38,716 nucleotides of DNA from an uncultured Clostridia bacterium (lineage in GTDB: Bacteria > Bacillota > Clostridia > Christensenellales > Aristaeellaceae): the NCBI GenBank assembly GCA_946536315.1, contig CAMNEH010000014.1:1-38716 (forward strand), read 5' to 3'. This document shows positions 6,234 to 15,300 of the stretch, one piece after another (the stretch's first letter is position 1; every line of letters starts with the position of its first letter). Under the pieces are notes generated by a model. That model was not told the DNA's origin. It searched no databases and worked only from the letters and a program-made list of their open reading frames with translations. A program made the position numbers and the translations under genes.

Positions 6234-9200
6234 ATGAAGGACAAGCGGTTCGAACTGAATGAAGAATCACTCTCTGTGGTCGAAGAGATCGGCGACTTTA
6301 TGCCCGGCGGCTTCTTCATGTACAGGGACGATGACGCTCAGACCCTGATTTTCGTGAACAAAGCGGTGCTCGATATTTATGGCTGCGGCAGCCGGGAGGA
6401 GTTTGACGCGCTGACGGGCGGCTCCTTCAGGGGCATGGTGCACCCGGACGATGCTGCGCGCCTGAATGAATCGGTCCTCGAGCAGATCCGTCAAAGCCGT
6501 GACCAGATGGATCATGCCGAGTACCGGATCATCCGCAAGGACGGAGTCGTTCGCTGGGTGGACGATTACGGCCATTATGTGCACACGAAGGCGTACGGCG
6601 GCGTTTTCGTCGTATTCATTTCCGACATCACCGACAAGCGGGAACAGCGGGAAAGCGACGCCGCCACCAGGGACGCCGTGATCTCCGCACTGACCAACGT
6701 ATATAATACCGTCTGGCTGATCAACGACGTTCTCACCGAGCAATGCTCGCTTTACCACACGGATATGGACGCGGCGCACGGCGAAGCCATCCGCAACGCC
6801 CTGAGCCATGTCCGGTACACCGATACCAAGACCGAGTATGTCGCCACCATGGTTGCCAGGGAGGACCAGGCGCGCATGCAGGAACAGATCGGCCTGCCCT
6901 ACATTCTGAAGCAGTTTGAAACGCGCGATCATTTTTCCGTCAACTTTATCCGTGAGCTGGCGACCGGCCCCAGGCACTACAGAATCGACTTTGGCAAAGT
7001 CCACATGCCCGGCGGAAGGATCGGCGTGATGATGGGCTTTAAGGACGTCGACGATGAGGTGCGCCAGGGCCGCGCCATTCAGAAAGTGCTGGCGGAAGCG
7101 AAAAAGGCCGAGGCAGAAAACCGACGGCTTTCAGAAGAGATCCAGTCAGCCGCCAAATTGGCCGATCTGTTGGGCGCCGCGTCCTCGCTGCTGACCAATA
7201 TGCCGGCCATGAGCTTTTCCAAGGATATTACGACCGGCAAATACCTGGCTTGTAATCAGGCATTCGCGGAATATGCGGGAAAAGCCGCGCCCGAGGAAGT
7301 CGTCGGATTGACGGATCACGAAATCTTTGACCGGGCCACGGCGGACCACTTTGTGGAGGACGACCGGAAGGCCATCGCCATGGACCGGGCCTATCTGTTT
7401 TTTGAGGATGTTCCCGACGCCAGCGGCCAGGTCATCCGCAACCTTCAGACCACCAAATCCAAATTTCTGGATTCGACCGGCCGGCTGTGCCTGCTGGGCA
7501 TGTGCGTAGACGTGACCGAGATGACCCGCATCAAAACCGCCGAAGCCGAAGCGAACACCAAGCGCCAGGAGCTGGAAGAGAAGCTCGCGCTGCAGGAACG
7601 CCTGTTGGAGGAGGAGCGCAGCAGGGAACAGCAAAACCAGCTGATCACTGCGCTCAGCTCCGATTACTGGAGCGTGTACCTGGTCCATCTGGATAAGGAC
7701 GAGGGCATCTGCTATCAGGAATCGGGCGAAGACAAGGACTACAAGTTTGGCCAGCGTTTTCCCTACATGGAAAGCATCCGCGCTTACGCGGACGAATACG
7801 TGACCGACGAATACAGGGACAGCTTTCTGCGGTTTACCGAGCCGGACGCCATCCGCGAGGCGCTGCGCCGACAGCGCGTGATCTCCTACCGGTATCAGAT
7901 CATCAAAAATGGCCAGCTGATCTACGTCATGATCCGGTTTGCCGGGGTACGGCATCCGGAGGACCGCGACGACGGGCTGGTGCATTCCGTGGGACTGAGC
8001 TTTTCCAATGTGGACGCGGAAACCAGAAAAGCCATGGATCAGAACCGCGCGCTTAACGACGCCCTGGCCGCCGCCAAGGACGCCAATAAAGCCAAGACAG
8101 CCTTCTTGTCCAACATGAGCCATGAAATCAGAACCCCGATGAACGCGATCATCGGCCTGAACAACATCGCCATGAACGACCCCACCGCCAGCCCGAAGGT
8201 AAAGGAATACCTGGCCAGGATCGGCGATTCCGCCAATCACCTGCTAGGCATCATCAACGACATTCTGGATATGAGCCGGATCGAATCGGGCAGGATGACG
8301 ATCAAAAATGAGGAGTTTTCCTTCGCCAAGGCACTGGAGCAGGTCAATACGATGATCAGCGGCCAGTGCCGCGAGCGCGGGCTCAGCTATGAATGCCGCG
8401 TCGACAGCCAGGTCAGGAATTATTATATCGGCGATGACATGAAGCTGCGCCAGGTGATGATCAATATCCTGGGCAACGCGGTCAAGTTTACGCCCGAGGG
8501 CGGCAGCGTCACCATGGCCATTGAATCCGTGGCACAATTCAGCGGAAAATCCACCCTCCGCTTCACATTTGCCGATACGGGCATCGGGATGAGTCCGGAG
8601 TACCTGCCGAAGCTGTTTGACGCCTTCACCCAGGAGGATTCGTCCACCACCAGCCAGTACGGCAGCACAGGGCTCGGCATGCCGATTACCAAGAGCATTG
8701 TCGAGATGATGAACGGCAGCATTGAGGTGGAGAGCGAAAAGGGAAAGGGCACGACCTTCACAGTCACCCTGACGCTGCTTGATTCGGACAGGCAATCCGC
8801 CGTCGAAGAGGAGGGATTCCCTCGCCCGGACGAGATGTGTGTCCTGGTCATCGATGACGATCCCATCGCCTGCGAGCACGCGCAGATCGTGCTGGGCCAG
8901 GTGGGCATCCGCTGCGATAAAGCCCTGTCCGGCGCGGAAGGCGTTGAAATGGTCCGGCTGCGGCACGCGCGCAGAACCCCCTATCATCTGATCCTGGTCG
9001 ACTGGAGAATGCCCGGTATGGACGGCGTGGAGACGACGCGCCAGATTCGCAGCGCGGTGGGGCACGAAACGCCGGTCATCATTCTGACCTCCTACAGCTG
9101 GGAGGATATCGCGGAAGAAGCGAAGGCCGCAGGCGTGGATACGTTCGTGGCCAAACCGCTGTTCGCCGGCACCGTGATGGATGAATTCCGCACGGCGTTC

Positions 9201-9629
9201 AAGCAAAAGAATGCCCGCCTGGTTTCCGAGACCGCGGACCTGAAGGGCCGCCGTGTACTGCTGGCGGAGGACATCGCGGTGAATGCCGAGATCATGATCA
9301 TGGTGCTCTCGATGCGTGAAATCGAGGTCGAGCACGCGGAAAACGGCCGGATCGCGGTTGAAATGTTCCGAAATCATCCGGCAGGGTATTATGACGCCAT
9401 CCTGATGGACATGCGCATGCCGGAAATGGACGGCCTGGAAGCGACCTGCACCATCCGCGAGATCAAACGTCCGGACGCAAAAAGCATCCCCATCATCGCG
9501 CTGACCGCCAACGCGTTCGATGAGGATGTGCAACGGAGTATGCAGGCCGGGCTGAACGCCCACCTGAGCAAGCCGGTGGAACCGGATGCGCTGTTCAAAA
9601 CGCTGGAAGGGCTGATTCAGGCCCCTTAA
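6234..9629 (+). CDS. Soluble hybrid sensor histidine kinase with PAS domains and two receiver domains
   Basis: The protein has 1131 aa and no membrane helix or signal peptide, so it should sense a cytoplasmic cue. The N-terminus holds PAS-like domains (one about residues 10-135, another about 315-430, plus less clear ones at about 140-270 and 470-600) joined by coiled-coil stretches rich in Glu, Ala and Lys (about 275-305 and 430-470). The kinase core has H-box SNMSHEIRTP (His630), N-box NILGNAVKFT, G1 DTGIGMS and G2 GSTGLGMP. Two receiver domains follow, with phospho-acceptors Asp923 (LVDWRMPGMDG) and Asp1059 (LMDMRMPEMDG). No HPt domain is seen, and no DNA-binding partner lies nearby, so the output is unknown. 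Its stop codon overlaps that of the convergent glsB-like gene. Confidence 0.93.
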   Translation: MKDKRFELNEESLSVVEEIGDFMPGGFFMYRDDDAQTLIFVNKAVLDIYGCGSREEFDALTGGSFRGMVHPDDAARLNESVLEQIRQSRDQMDHAEYRIIRKDGVVRWVDDYGHYVHTKAYGGVFVVFISDITDKREQRESDAATRDAVISALTNVYNTVWLINDVLTEQCSLYHTDMDAAHGEAIRNALSHVRYTDTKTEYVATMVAREDQARMQEQIGLPYILKQFETRDHFSVNFIRELATGPRHYRIDFGKVHMPGGRIGVMMGFKDVDDEVRQGRAIQKVLAEAKKAEAENRRLSEEIQSAAKLADLLGAASSLLTNMPAMSFSKDITTGKYLACNQAFAEYAGKAAPEEVVGLTDHEIFDRATADHFVEDDRKAIAMDRAYLFFEDVPDASGQVIRNLQTTKSKFLDSTGRLCLLGMCVDVTEMTRIKTAEAEANTKRQELEEKLALQERLLEEERSREQQNQLITALSSDYWSVYLVHLDKDEGICYQESGEDKDYKFGQRFPYMESIRAYADEYVTDEYRDSFLRFTEPDAIREALRRQRVISYRYQIIKNGQLIYVMIRFAGVRHPEDRDDGLVHSVGLSFSNVDAETRKAMDQNRALNDALAAAKDANKAKTAFLSNMSHEIRTPMNAIIGLNNIAMNDPTASPKVKEYLARIGDSANHLLGIINDILDMSRIESGRMTIKNEEFSFAKALEQVNTMISGQCRERGLSYECRVDSQVRNYYIGDDMKLRQVMINILGNAVKFTPEGGSVTMAIESVAQFSGKSTLRFTFADTGIGMSPEYLPKLFDAFTQEDSSTTSQYGSTGLGMPITKSIVEMMNGSIEVESEKGKGTTFTVTLTLLDSDRQSAVEEEGFPRPDEMCVLVIDDDPIACEHAQIVLGQVGIRCDKALSGAEGVEMVRLRHARRTPYHLILVDWRMPGMDGVETTRQIRSAVGHETPVIILTSYSWEDIAEEAKAAGVDTFVAKPLFAGTVMDEFRTAFKQKNARLVSETADLKGRRVLLAEDIAVNAEIMIMVLSMREIEVEHAENGRIAVEMFRNHPAGYYDAILMDMRMPEMDGLEATCTIREIKRPDAKSIPIIALTANAFDEDVQRSMQAGLNAHLSKPVEPDALFKTLEGLIQAP

Positions 9630-9889
9630 TCAAACCATCTCCCTAAATTGAACCGCCTGACAAGCCAGATGACCAGGCATGCGCCGACGACGGAGATGAT
9701 GATCTCCCCGACAATGCCTCTGGAGCCGAGGCCGATGAGCCGGAAGGCGAAGTTCCCGATAAAGCCGCCGGCCAGGCCCAGAAGGATATTGCCCAGCAGG
9801 CCGTTCGGCTTACCGTCCTTCATGATCTTGCTGCCCAGATACCCGGCCAGCGTCCATAGAGCAATTCTCAGAATCCATTGAAACACCAT
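9626..9889 (-). CDS. GlsB/YeaQ/YmgE-family small membrane protein
   Basis: The protein has 87 aa and three hydrophobic segments (about 4-22, 30-52 and 60-78) with the glycine-rich core GNILLGLAGGFIGNF typical of this family, once called transglycosylase-associated. Members are linked to envelope or general stress, but their biochemical role is not settled. AAAGGATG precedes the start. The gene has a near-consensus promoter and a hairpin at the very start of its transcript. Its TAA and the kinase's TAA share the palindrome TTAA, so the two convergent genes overlap by 4 bases. Confidence 0.9.
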   Translation of the reverse strand: MVFQWILRIALWTLAGYLGSKIMKDGKPNGLLGNILLGLAGGFIGNFAFRLIGLGSRGIVGEIIISVVGACLVIWLVRRFNLGRWFD

Positions 9890-9919
9890 ATCCGATCATC
9901 CTTTCTGTTTTCAGGAATC

Positions 9920-9938
9920 GGGAAGACGCCGTCTTCCC
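9920..9938 (-). promoter_or_regulatory. Hairpin at the 5' end of the glsB-like transcript
   Basis: GGGAAGAC (9920-9927) and GTCTTCCC (9931-9938) form a perfect 8-bp stem with a 3-base loop. The promoter at 9945-9973 predicts a start near 9938, so the mRNA would begin with this stem. That would be expected to protect the 5' end from RNases; read on the plus strand it is followed by CTTTT and could also act as a terminator. Confidence 0.45.
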
Positions 9939-9944
9939 CTTTTC

Positions 9945-9973
9945 ATTATACTACAGCTTCAATCGCCGGTCAA
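9945..9973 (-). promoter_or_regulatory. SigA-type promoter of the glsB-like gene
   Basis: On the minus strand TTGACC (9968-9973) and a perfect TATAAT (9945-9950) are separated by 17 bases. It lies just after the stop of the serine dehydratase gene. Confidence 0.8.
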
Positions 9974-10001
9974 ATCTGCTGCGCCAGGATCTTTATAGCC
10001 G

Positions 10002-11201
10002 TCAGATAGTCCCGTCATAGATCTGGGCCAGTCCGCCGTGAGATGTCTCACGGTATTTTTCATCCATATCCCTGCCGGTGCGGTACATGGTGGCCACGAC
10101 CTCGTCGAAGGAAATCTTCCGCGTTAAATAGAGAAACCGCGACAGATTGACGGAACTGATGGCCCGCATGGCCGCGACGGCGTTGCGCTCGATGCAGGGA
10201 ATCTGCACCAGGCCCTTCACAGGGTCGCAGGTCAGGCCCAGGTTGTGCTCCATGGCGATCTCCGCGGCATACTCGATCTGATCAATATTCAGACCATACA
10301 GCGACGCCAGTGCCGCGGCGGTCATGGAGCACGCGCTGCCGATTTCCGCCTGGCAGCCGCATTCCGCGCCGGAAATAGAGGCGTTGGTGCGGATCACATT
10401 GCCGATCATGCCCGCTACTGACAGCGCGTCCAGGATTTCCTCCTCGGGGAATCCCCGATCCGTATGCATATAATACAGCACGGAGGGCAGTACGCCGCAG
10501 CTGCCGCAGGTGGGCGCCGTGACCACGACGTGCTCGTCGGCGTTATCCTCGCTGACAGCATAGGCATAGGCCGCTATGACGCGGTTCATTGTGACGTCGG
10601 CGCTTTCGTTATAGCACCGCTTCTGGTACAGCAGTCTGGCCTTCCGCGCCACGCCCAGGCCGCCCGGCAGCGTTCCTTCAGCGCTGAGCCCACGCCGGAC
10701 AGAGTCCTTCATGGCTTTCCACACTGTCTTCAATCCATCCCGGAGCCGGTCGTCCTCCATGCGGTAGATGAACTGCGCCAGATTGATGCTCCGCTGTCGG
10801 CAGATTTGAACGATTTCCGAGAAGCTCCGCTGAGGATAGATTTCCTTTTCGTCCTCAGACGGCTCCCCTTCGATGCGGATGGAGCCGCCGCCGATGCTGA
10901 ATATGCGGTTGGCGCCGATGCGCCGGCCATCCTTAAACGCTTCGAAGAGCATCGTGTTTGGGTGCGGAAGATCCTGCTGCTCCCGGTCGAACAGCACCTC
11001 CGCCCCGGGAAGGCCGGATATGATGGCCTTGCCGGTGCCGTGGCCCTCGCCGGTGCAGGCCAGGGAACCGAACAGCGTGACCCTGTAATGATCAGCCTCA
11101 GGCCAGCGCCGTCCGAAAACCTGAGCGGCATGGAATGGGCCGACGGTATGTGAGCTGGACGGCCCGTTGCCGATCTTGTAAACGCTTTGAATCGTTTTCA
11201 C
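10002..11201 (-). CDS. sdaA: L-serine dehydratase, iron-sulfur type, single chain
   Basis: The protein has 399 aa. It starts at the beta-domain motif IGNGPSSSHTVGP (residues 11-23) and continues into the alpha domain with APTCGSCG, ECGCQAEIGSACSM and LTCDPVKGLVQIPCIERN, which carry the cysteines that bind the [4Fe-4S] cluster. The enzyme deaminates L-serine to pyruvate and ammonia in the cytoplasm and is oxygen sensitive, in line with an anaerobe. The start is GTG at 11201, with GAGG (minus strand, about 11208-11211) six to seven bases before it. At about 400 aa it is shorter than the E. coli enzymes (about 450 aa). I see no clear promoter in the 128 bases upstream. Confidence 0.92.
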   Translation of the reverse strand: MKTIQSVYKIGNGPSSSHTVGPFHAAQVFGRRWPEADHYRVTLFGSLACTGEGHGTGKAIISGLPGAEVLFDREQQDLPHPNTMLFEAFKDGRRIGANRIFSIGGGSIRIEGEPSEDEKEIYPQRSFSEIVQICRQRSINLAQFIYRMEDDRLRDGLKTVWKAMKDSVRRGLSAEGTLPGGLGVARKARLLYQKRCYNESADVTMNRVIAAYAYAVSEDNADEHVVVTAPTCGSCGVLPSVLYYMHTDRGFPEEEILDALSVAGMIGNVIRTNASISGAECGCQAEIGSACSMTAAALASLYGLNIDQIEYAAEIAMEHNLGLTCDPVKGLVQIPCIERNAVAAMRAISSVNLSRFLYLTRKISFDEVVATMYRTGRDMDEKYRETSHGGLAQIYDGTI

Positions 11202-11297
11202 TTTCGAACCTCATTTGGACAAAGCATTGAGTATCTGAAGCAGGTATCCGCCCGCTTTGACCGCTGAATGGCGGCCGGGAACGCATCCGGGTCATCC

Positions 11298-11323
11298 TTT
11301 GCTGCCGCCAAAGCGGCGGCAAA
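11298..11323 (-). terminator. Hairpin after the exported hydrolase gene
   Basis: An 11-bp stem (11298-11308 with 11313-11323, one wobble, loop of 4) lies just after the stop of the hydrolase gene. On the minus strand no T-tract follows, so it is at best a weak terminator. Confidence 0.35.
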
Positions 11324-11329
11324 GTGTTT

Positions 11330-13441
11330 TCAGGCGACCGGGATCCTGACGAGCAGGCTGCTGTGGTCGATGGTGAATGAGTAATTGTAGTTGATGTAGT
11401 CGGTCTCCTGAGATGCGTCCAGGTTAAAGCTCTCGTCGAGGAAGACGCGGTAGGGGTCCCAGGTCATCAGGTAAAGCTCCAGGTGATGGCCTTCCGCCAT
11501 GGTATAGGCCGTGGGCTGAAGGTAGAAGGTATAGTCCTTGGCGACCCCCGCCTCGAGCCCGACCTCCTGCAGCACATATTCGCTGGCGTCAAACCCCATG
11601 CCGGGATTCTGCAGGTCGGTCCAGCCGATGCTGACGAGCTGCATCGGCACTTCTTCCTGCACAAAGCGCTGAATGACACGATCTTCGAGCCCGCCGCCCA
11701 TCCTGAACGTCATGTCAGTGCTCTCGGTGTTGACCAGCGGGTTTTCTTGCCCGTGCACGCGGTAAGCCGGGAACGTGCCTCTGTCTGACACATCCATCAG
11801 CAGCGCGGTGATCATCAGCCCATCGCGGTCGTCGTCCGGGGAGCTGAGCTTCAGATGCACCTCGGGCACGCCGAAAATGGTGGTATTATCGGGCAGCTCA
11901 ATCCGGTACACCGCCTTGAGCGGCGCTTCCATGCGCGCGTAGAAACGCTCCTGTTCCTCTACAGTCAGGTTATTTTGCGTGTTTTCCTCATATTCGCCGG
12001 TGTATTTGCCCATTCCGTTGGAGGCGACGGTCGTCTGCGCCTCACCGCTCTCGGGCCGGATATCCAGGTATTGAAAGTCCGCCCAGCTGTCGTAGGCGCG
12101 ATAGCTCCCGTCGATATTGCTCTGGGCCAGGACGGCGGGCAGAGTCTCCGCATCGTTCTGCACGCCATACAGGTAATGCGACAGCCACTTGTTGACCAGC
12201 TCCTGCCACGGCTGACCGAACACCAGCTGATCGTCCAGGTTGGTATGGCCGTTCTGGTGCAGCACGAGCTTGACGGTCTGGCCGGCTTTCTGGAAGGCGC
12301 GGACCATCTGGTCGGCGTTGCGGGTGGTCACGTTCGTGTCGTTCATGCCGTTAACGACCAGCGCGGAGCAGCGGATATGGTTCACCTCCGGGCGGGTGTA
12401 GTCCAGCAGTTCCCAGACCGGCGCGTAATCGCCGTTGGTTTCGTCCTGGTCCTGCGTGATCTGCCACAGCCAGGCGCCGTACCCGGGCTTGAGCCGGGTC
12501 AGCGCCTCAACCGTAAAACAGCCGCCGCAGTTATACGACGCAAGGTTATCCGCATAGTGGACATTGTTGATAATGGTCACGCCCTGGGAATTGGTGTAGT
12601 CGTACCAGCTGGCGATGCCGGCGTACGGGATGATGGTTTTGAGGCCGTTGACGCCGCTCGTGGCCACAGCGAAGGGCAGTGCGCCACCGTAGGAAGCGCC
12701 GGTCATAGCGACGCAGCCGTTGCACCAGTCCGCCCTGATCTCGATATTGCTCGTGCGGTCCGTGTACGCCTTGCGGTCGCCGGTCAGCCACTCAATCACG
12801 TTCTTGTGGCTGTCCCGCTCCAGGTCCATCCCGCAGAGCTCGAAGCCCTCAGAACCATAGGTGCCGATGCCCGCGGCCAGGACTACCGCAAAGCCGCGAA
12901 GGAGATAGTAGTCGTACTCATTGCTGTTATAATACCCCGGGGAGTCCGTGGCCGGGGGGACATAATTCCACTGCGTGGGTTCCGCCTTGAGGGCGGCCTC
13001 CATCGTGCTCATCTCGCCGGCCGGGGTGCGCTTCTCCCCGGCTGAGTACAGCAACTGATAATCAAAGGGTTCTTTGACATAGAGATCGTCGCAGTGATCA
13101 TCGTAGCGGTCGAGGACCCCGACGACGTATGGTGTGGGGTCATAGATGACCGCTGCCCTGTACCGGCCCTCGACCGCCGGGCGTGGCACCTGAATGAAAG
13201 CCTTCACCAGGTCTGCTTTGCCGTCGGCGTCGGTGTCTTGGTCCGTCTCCACCCACACGCAGAAGCGCAGGATGTCACTGCCCTCGTTGGTATACCGCTC
13301 GGCGCGCAGGTCGCTCCACTTCAAAAACGGCTGCATCATGCCGTTCTCCACAATCAGCGGGCTGCCGGCGCTCTCCGCGCCGCAAATAGTGACCGACAGG
13401 CAGAGGATGCCGGCCAGCATCAAAGATAAAATGGTTTTCAA
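11330..13441 (-). CDS. Exported CocE/PepX-like (S15 family) alpha/beta hydrolase
   Basis: I chose the TTG start at 13441 because AAGGAGG lies 8 bases before it and it gives a classic signal peptide (KTILSLMLAGILCLSVTICG); a longer ATG frame at 13519 would run through the promoter and spoil the signal. The protein has 703 aa. The alpha/beta hydrolase domain shows nucleophile motif TGASYGGA (Ser250), an acid in NGMNDTNV and a histidine in QNGHTNLDD, followed by the jelly-roll domain typical of X-prolyl dipeptidyl peptidases and cocaine-esterase-like enzymes. A short acidic stretch (TDQDTDADGKAD) looks like a calcium-binding loop. It probably acts outside the cell on peptides or esters. No strict lipobox is visible. 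Confidence 0.82.
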   Translation of the reverse strand: MKTILSLMLAGILCLSVTICGAESAGSPLIVENGMMQPFLKWSDLRAERYTNEGSDILRFCVWVETDQDTDADGKADLVKAFIQVPRPAVEGRYRAAVIYDPTPYVVGVLDRYDDHCDDLYVKEPFDYQLLYSAGEKRTPAGEMSTMEAALKAEPTQWNYVPPATDSPGYYNSNEYDYYLLRGFAVVLAAGIGTYGSEGFELCGMDLERDSHKNVIEWLTGDRKAYTDRTSNIEIRADWCNGCVAMTGASYGGALPFAVATSGVNGLKTIIPYAGIASWYDYTNSQGVTIINNVHYADNLASYNCGGCFTVEALTRLKPGYGAWLWQITQDQDETNGDYAPVWELLDYTRPEVNHIRCSALVVNGMNDTNVTTRNADQMVRAFQKAGQTVKLVLHQNGHTNLDDQLVFGQPWQELVNKWLSHYLYGVQNDAETLPAVLAQSNIDGSYRAYDSWADFQYLDIRPESGEAQTTVASNGMGKYTGEYEENTQNNLTVEEQERFYARMEAPLKAVYRIELPDNTTIFGVPEVHLKLSSPDDDRDGLMITALLMDVSDRGTFPAYRVHGQENPLVNTESTDMTFRMGGGLEDRVIQRFVQEEVPMQLVSIGWTDLQNPGMGFDASEYVLQEVGLEAGVAKDYTFYLQPTAYTMAEGHHLELYLMTWDPYRVFLDESFNLDASQETDYINYNYSFTIDHSSLLVRIPVA

Positions 13442-13490
13442 AGTGCTTTTCCTCCTTGCAGCCTGAGCGCCGCTATTGTTCAACAGAAGG

Positions 13491-13519
13491 ATTATACCGC
13501 GTTTACGATAAAGAATCAA
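13491..13519 (-). promoter_or_regulatory. SigA-type promoter of the exported hydrolase
   Basis: On the minus strand TTGATT (13514-13519) and a perfect TATAAT (13491-13496) are 17 bases apart. The -35 lies inside the last codons of the upstream sialidase-fold gene, so the hydrolase can be expressed apart from the glycan operon. Confidence 0.75.
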
Positions 13520-15284
13520 TATCCAGCCTGAACAGCCGAAATACGGCTTCCGGTCCGCGCTCCCCGGCTCGCGGAATATCGGGAAGGCAGACGTTTTTCA
13601 GTTCCGTCTCCATGGTGGGCCATTCCCGGCGCGGGCCTGTCCTGAGCACCAGGCGCTCCACCGTCCGGCAGGGCATCATGATCGGATAAACAGCCGGCTG
13701 CCCGCCATTCACGCCGGCCTTCACGCGCCCGGCGACGCAATCGACCTCCAGCGCCATGCGCTGCGTTTCGCCGTCACTGTAGGCCGCTATGGGCCATTGC
13801 CCGCCGCCGCCCCGTACCGCGGCCTGTCCGTCGGGCCGCAGCAGCAGCTTCACCGCCGTCATACCCCTGCTGTCCGTCACTTCGATCTGCAGCTCGCCGT
13901 GCGCGCTGCCTCCGGCGCTCAACTCAAGCAGCAGCCTCACGCGGGGCTGTTCCGGGAACACGCGGATCGCCTTCGCGGCATCACAGGGATCACTGTCCCG
14001 CAAGGTCAGGCTGCCATCCTCCAGGCGGACGGGGGCCCACAGTGGCGAATAGATATGCCAGCGCTCCGGCAGCACCCCCGGCATGTTGGCGTATACCTCG
14101 TGTACAGGGGCCGTTTCGCGCCATTCCACCTTCGCGGGCAGGCGGGTCACCCAGATATCCTCCTTGTTCATGGAATAGGTGAGCCATGTACTGCCATCCG
14201 GCGCGTCGTCATTGCCCGGCATGATGCACCGGACATAATTCGGACCCACGTTTTTGAGATAGCCGCCGTATCGGGTCGGCGGCACCTCGCCGCACACGCA
14301 GGTCAGATGGTCATAATGCAGTCCGTCGTCAGACACCGCCACAGCCAGCGGCCAGCGGTGCTGACCGTCCGGCGACGGGTTGCAGGCGATGCCCCACTGC
14401 CCGTTGCCCAGCCGGAACATGGCGCACTTGCCCATCGATGTGTACAGGCCGTCCATGCGTTCCGGTTCCGTCCAGGTCCGGCCGCCGTCACGGCTGATGG
14501 CCGTCAGGCCCATTTTGCCGATCACGCCGGTCTGTCCGTCCGGCAGGGCACAAAAGGAAGGCGCGCTGATATTCTTCAGCGGGAAAAACGCCTCATCGAG
14601 CCGTTCCTCCTCCCACCAGGCGCCATTCGCCAGACGGTCGGTGAGGACCGCGCGGCACGCCGCCACAAAATCGGGATCATCGCTGGTCTCATAGCCGAGA
14701 TAGGGAAAATGCTCCGGCTTCCAGCCCGCTTTTTCATTGACCCGCAGCACATAGATATCCCCCAGCCGCCCATCGTCGAAGATTCTGCGGACCACCCGGC
14801 CCATTCCATAGCCCGAATTGGGAGCAATGTGGATGCTGGGCGATACGCCGTGAAAGGTCATGGTCAGGAGCACATCGTTGGGCGCGCGATAGAAGCCCAT
14901 CCGGTGATGCACCACAGTCATAGCGTCTTTTTTCAGTTGTTCCGCCCCTTTGCCCCGGTACACGCCCGGCGGGACCGGGATTTCCGGAAACAGGATCCGG
15001 GGGAATTCCCAATGTATTCCGTCCTCGCTTTCCGTCAGCATGGCCCGGGCGAGGCCGTCGTGCTCATGCACCGGACTGGTCAGGTACATCAGGTGAAAGC
15101 GTCCGTGCCATCTGCAGAGCATCGGCGCGTGATTGTAAGTAAAGGGAAAGCCCTGGCCCAGCTCCGGATGCTCGCGGTTCGCGCGGAGCACCTGTATGCT
15201 GTGCGCGCCGATGACCGGCCGGAGCCCCCCGTCGTGAAAGCGGGTATCCGCGTTTTCCTCGCCGACATATCGAAACAGCGCCAT
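13503..15284 (-). CDS. Sialidase-fold (Asp-box beta-propeller) protein, likely carbohydrate-active
   Basis: The protein has 593 aa and no signal peptide. Propeller repeats are visible, such as GRFHLMYLTSP, ESEDGIHWEF, an Asp-box SRDGGRTWTEP and SDDGLHYDHL; the last 200 residues form a beta-rich domain (about 395-590). It is the last gene of the minus arm, 16 bases after the MGH1-like gene. The fold is shared by GH33 sialidases but also by several polysaccharide lyase families with BNR-type propellers, including enzymes acting on rhamnosyl-glucuronate links. I do not see the full arginine triad of true sialidases with confidence. Given the rhamnosidase-rich neighbourhood, a lyase or hydrolase of a plant-type glycan is as likely as a sialidase. 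Confidence 0.6.
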   Translation of the reverse strand: MALFRYVGEENADTRFHDGGLRPVIGAHSIQVLRANREHPELGQGFPFTYNHAPMLCRWHGRFHLMYLTSPVHEHDGLARAMLTESEDGIHWEFPRILFPEIPVPPGVYRGKGAEQLKKDAMTVVHHRMGFYRAPNDVLLTMTFHGVSPSIHIAPNSGYGMGRVVRRIFDDGRLGDIYVLRVNEKAGWKPEHFPYLGYETSDDPDFVAACRAVLTDRLANGAWWEEERLDEAFFPLKNISAPSFCALPDGQTGVIGKMGLTAISRDGGRTWTEPERMDGLYTSMGKCAMFRLGNGQWGIACNPSPDGQHRWPLAVAVSDDGLHYDHLTCVCGEVPPTRYGGYLKNVGPNYVRCIMPGNDDAPDGSTWLTYSMNKEDIWVTRLPAKVEWRETAPVHEVYANMPGVLPERWHIYSPLWAPVRLEDGSLTLRDSDPCDAAKAIRVFPEQPRVRLLLELSAGGSAHGELQIEVTDSRGMTAVKLLLRPDGQAAVRGGGGQWPIAAYSDGETQRMALEVDCVAGRVKAGVNGGQPAVYPIMMPCRTVERLVLRTGPRREWPTMETELKNVCLPDIPRAGERGPEAVFRLFRLDIDSLS

Positions 15285-15300
15285 ATGACCGCCGCCTTTC

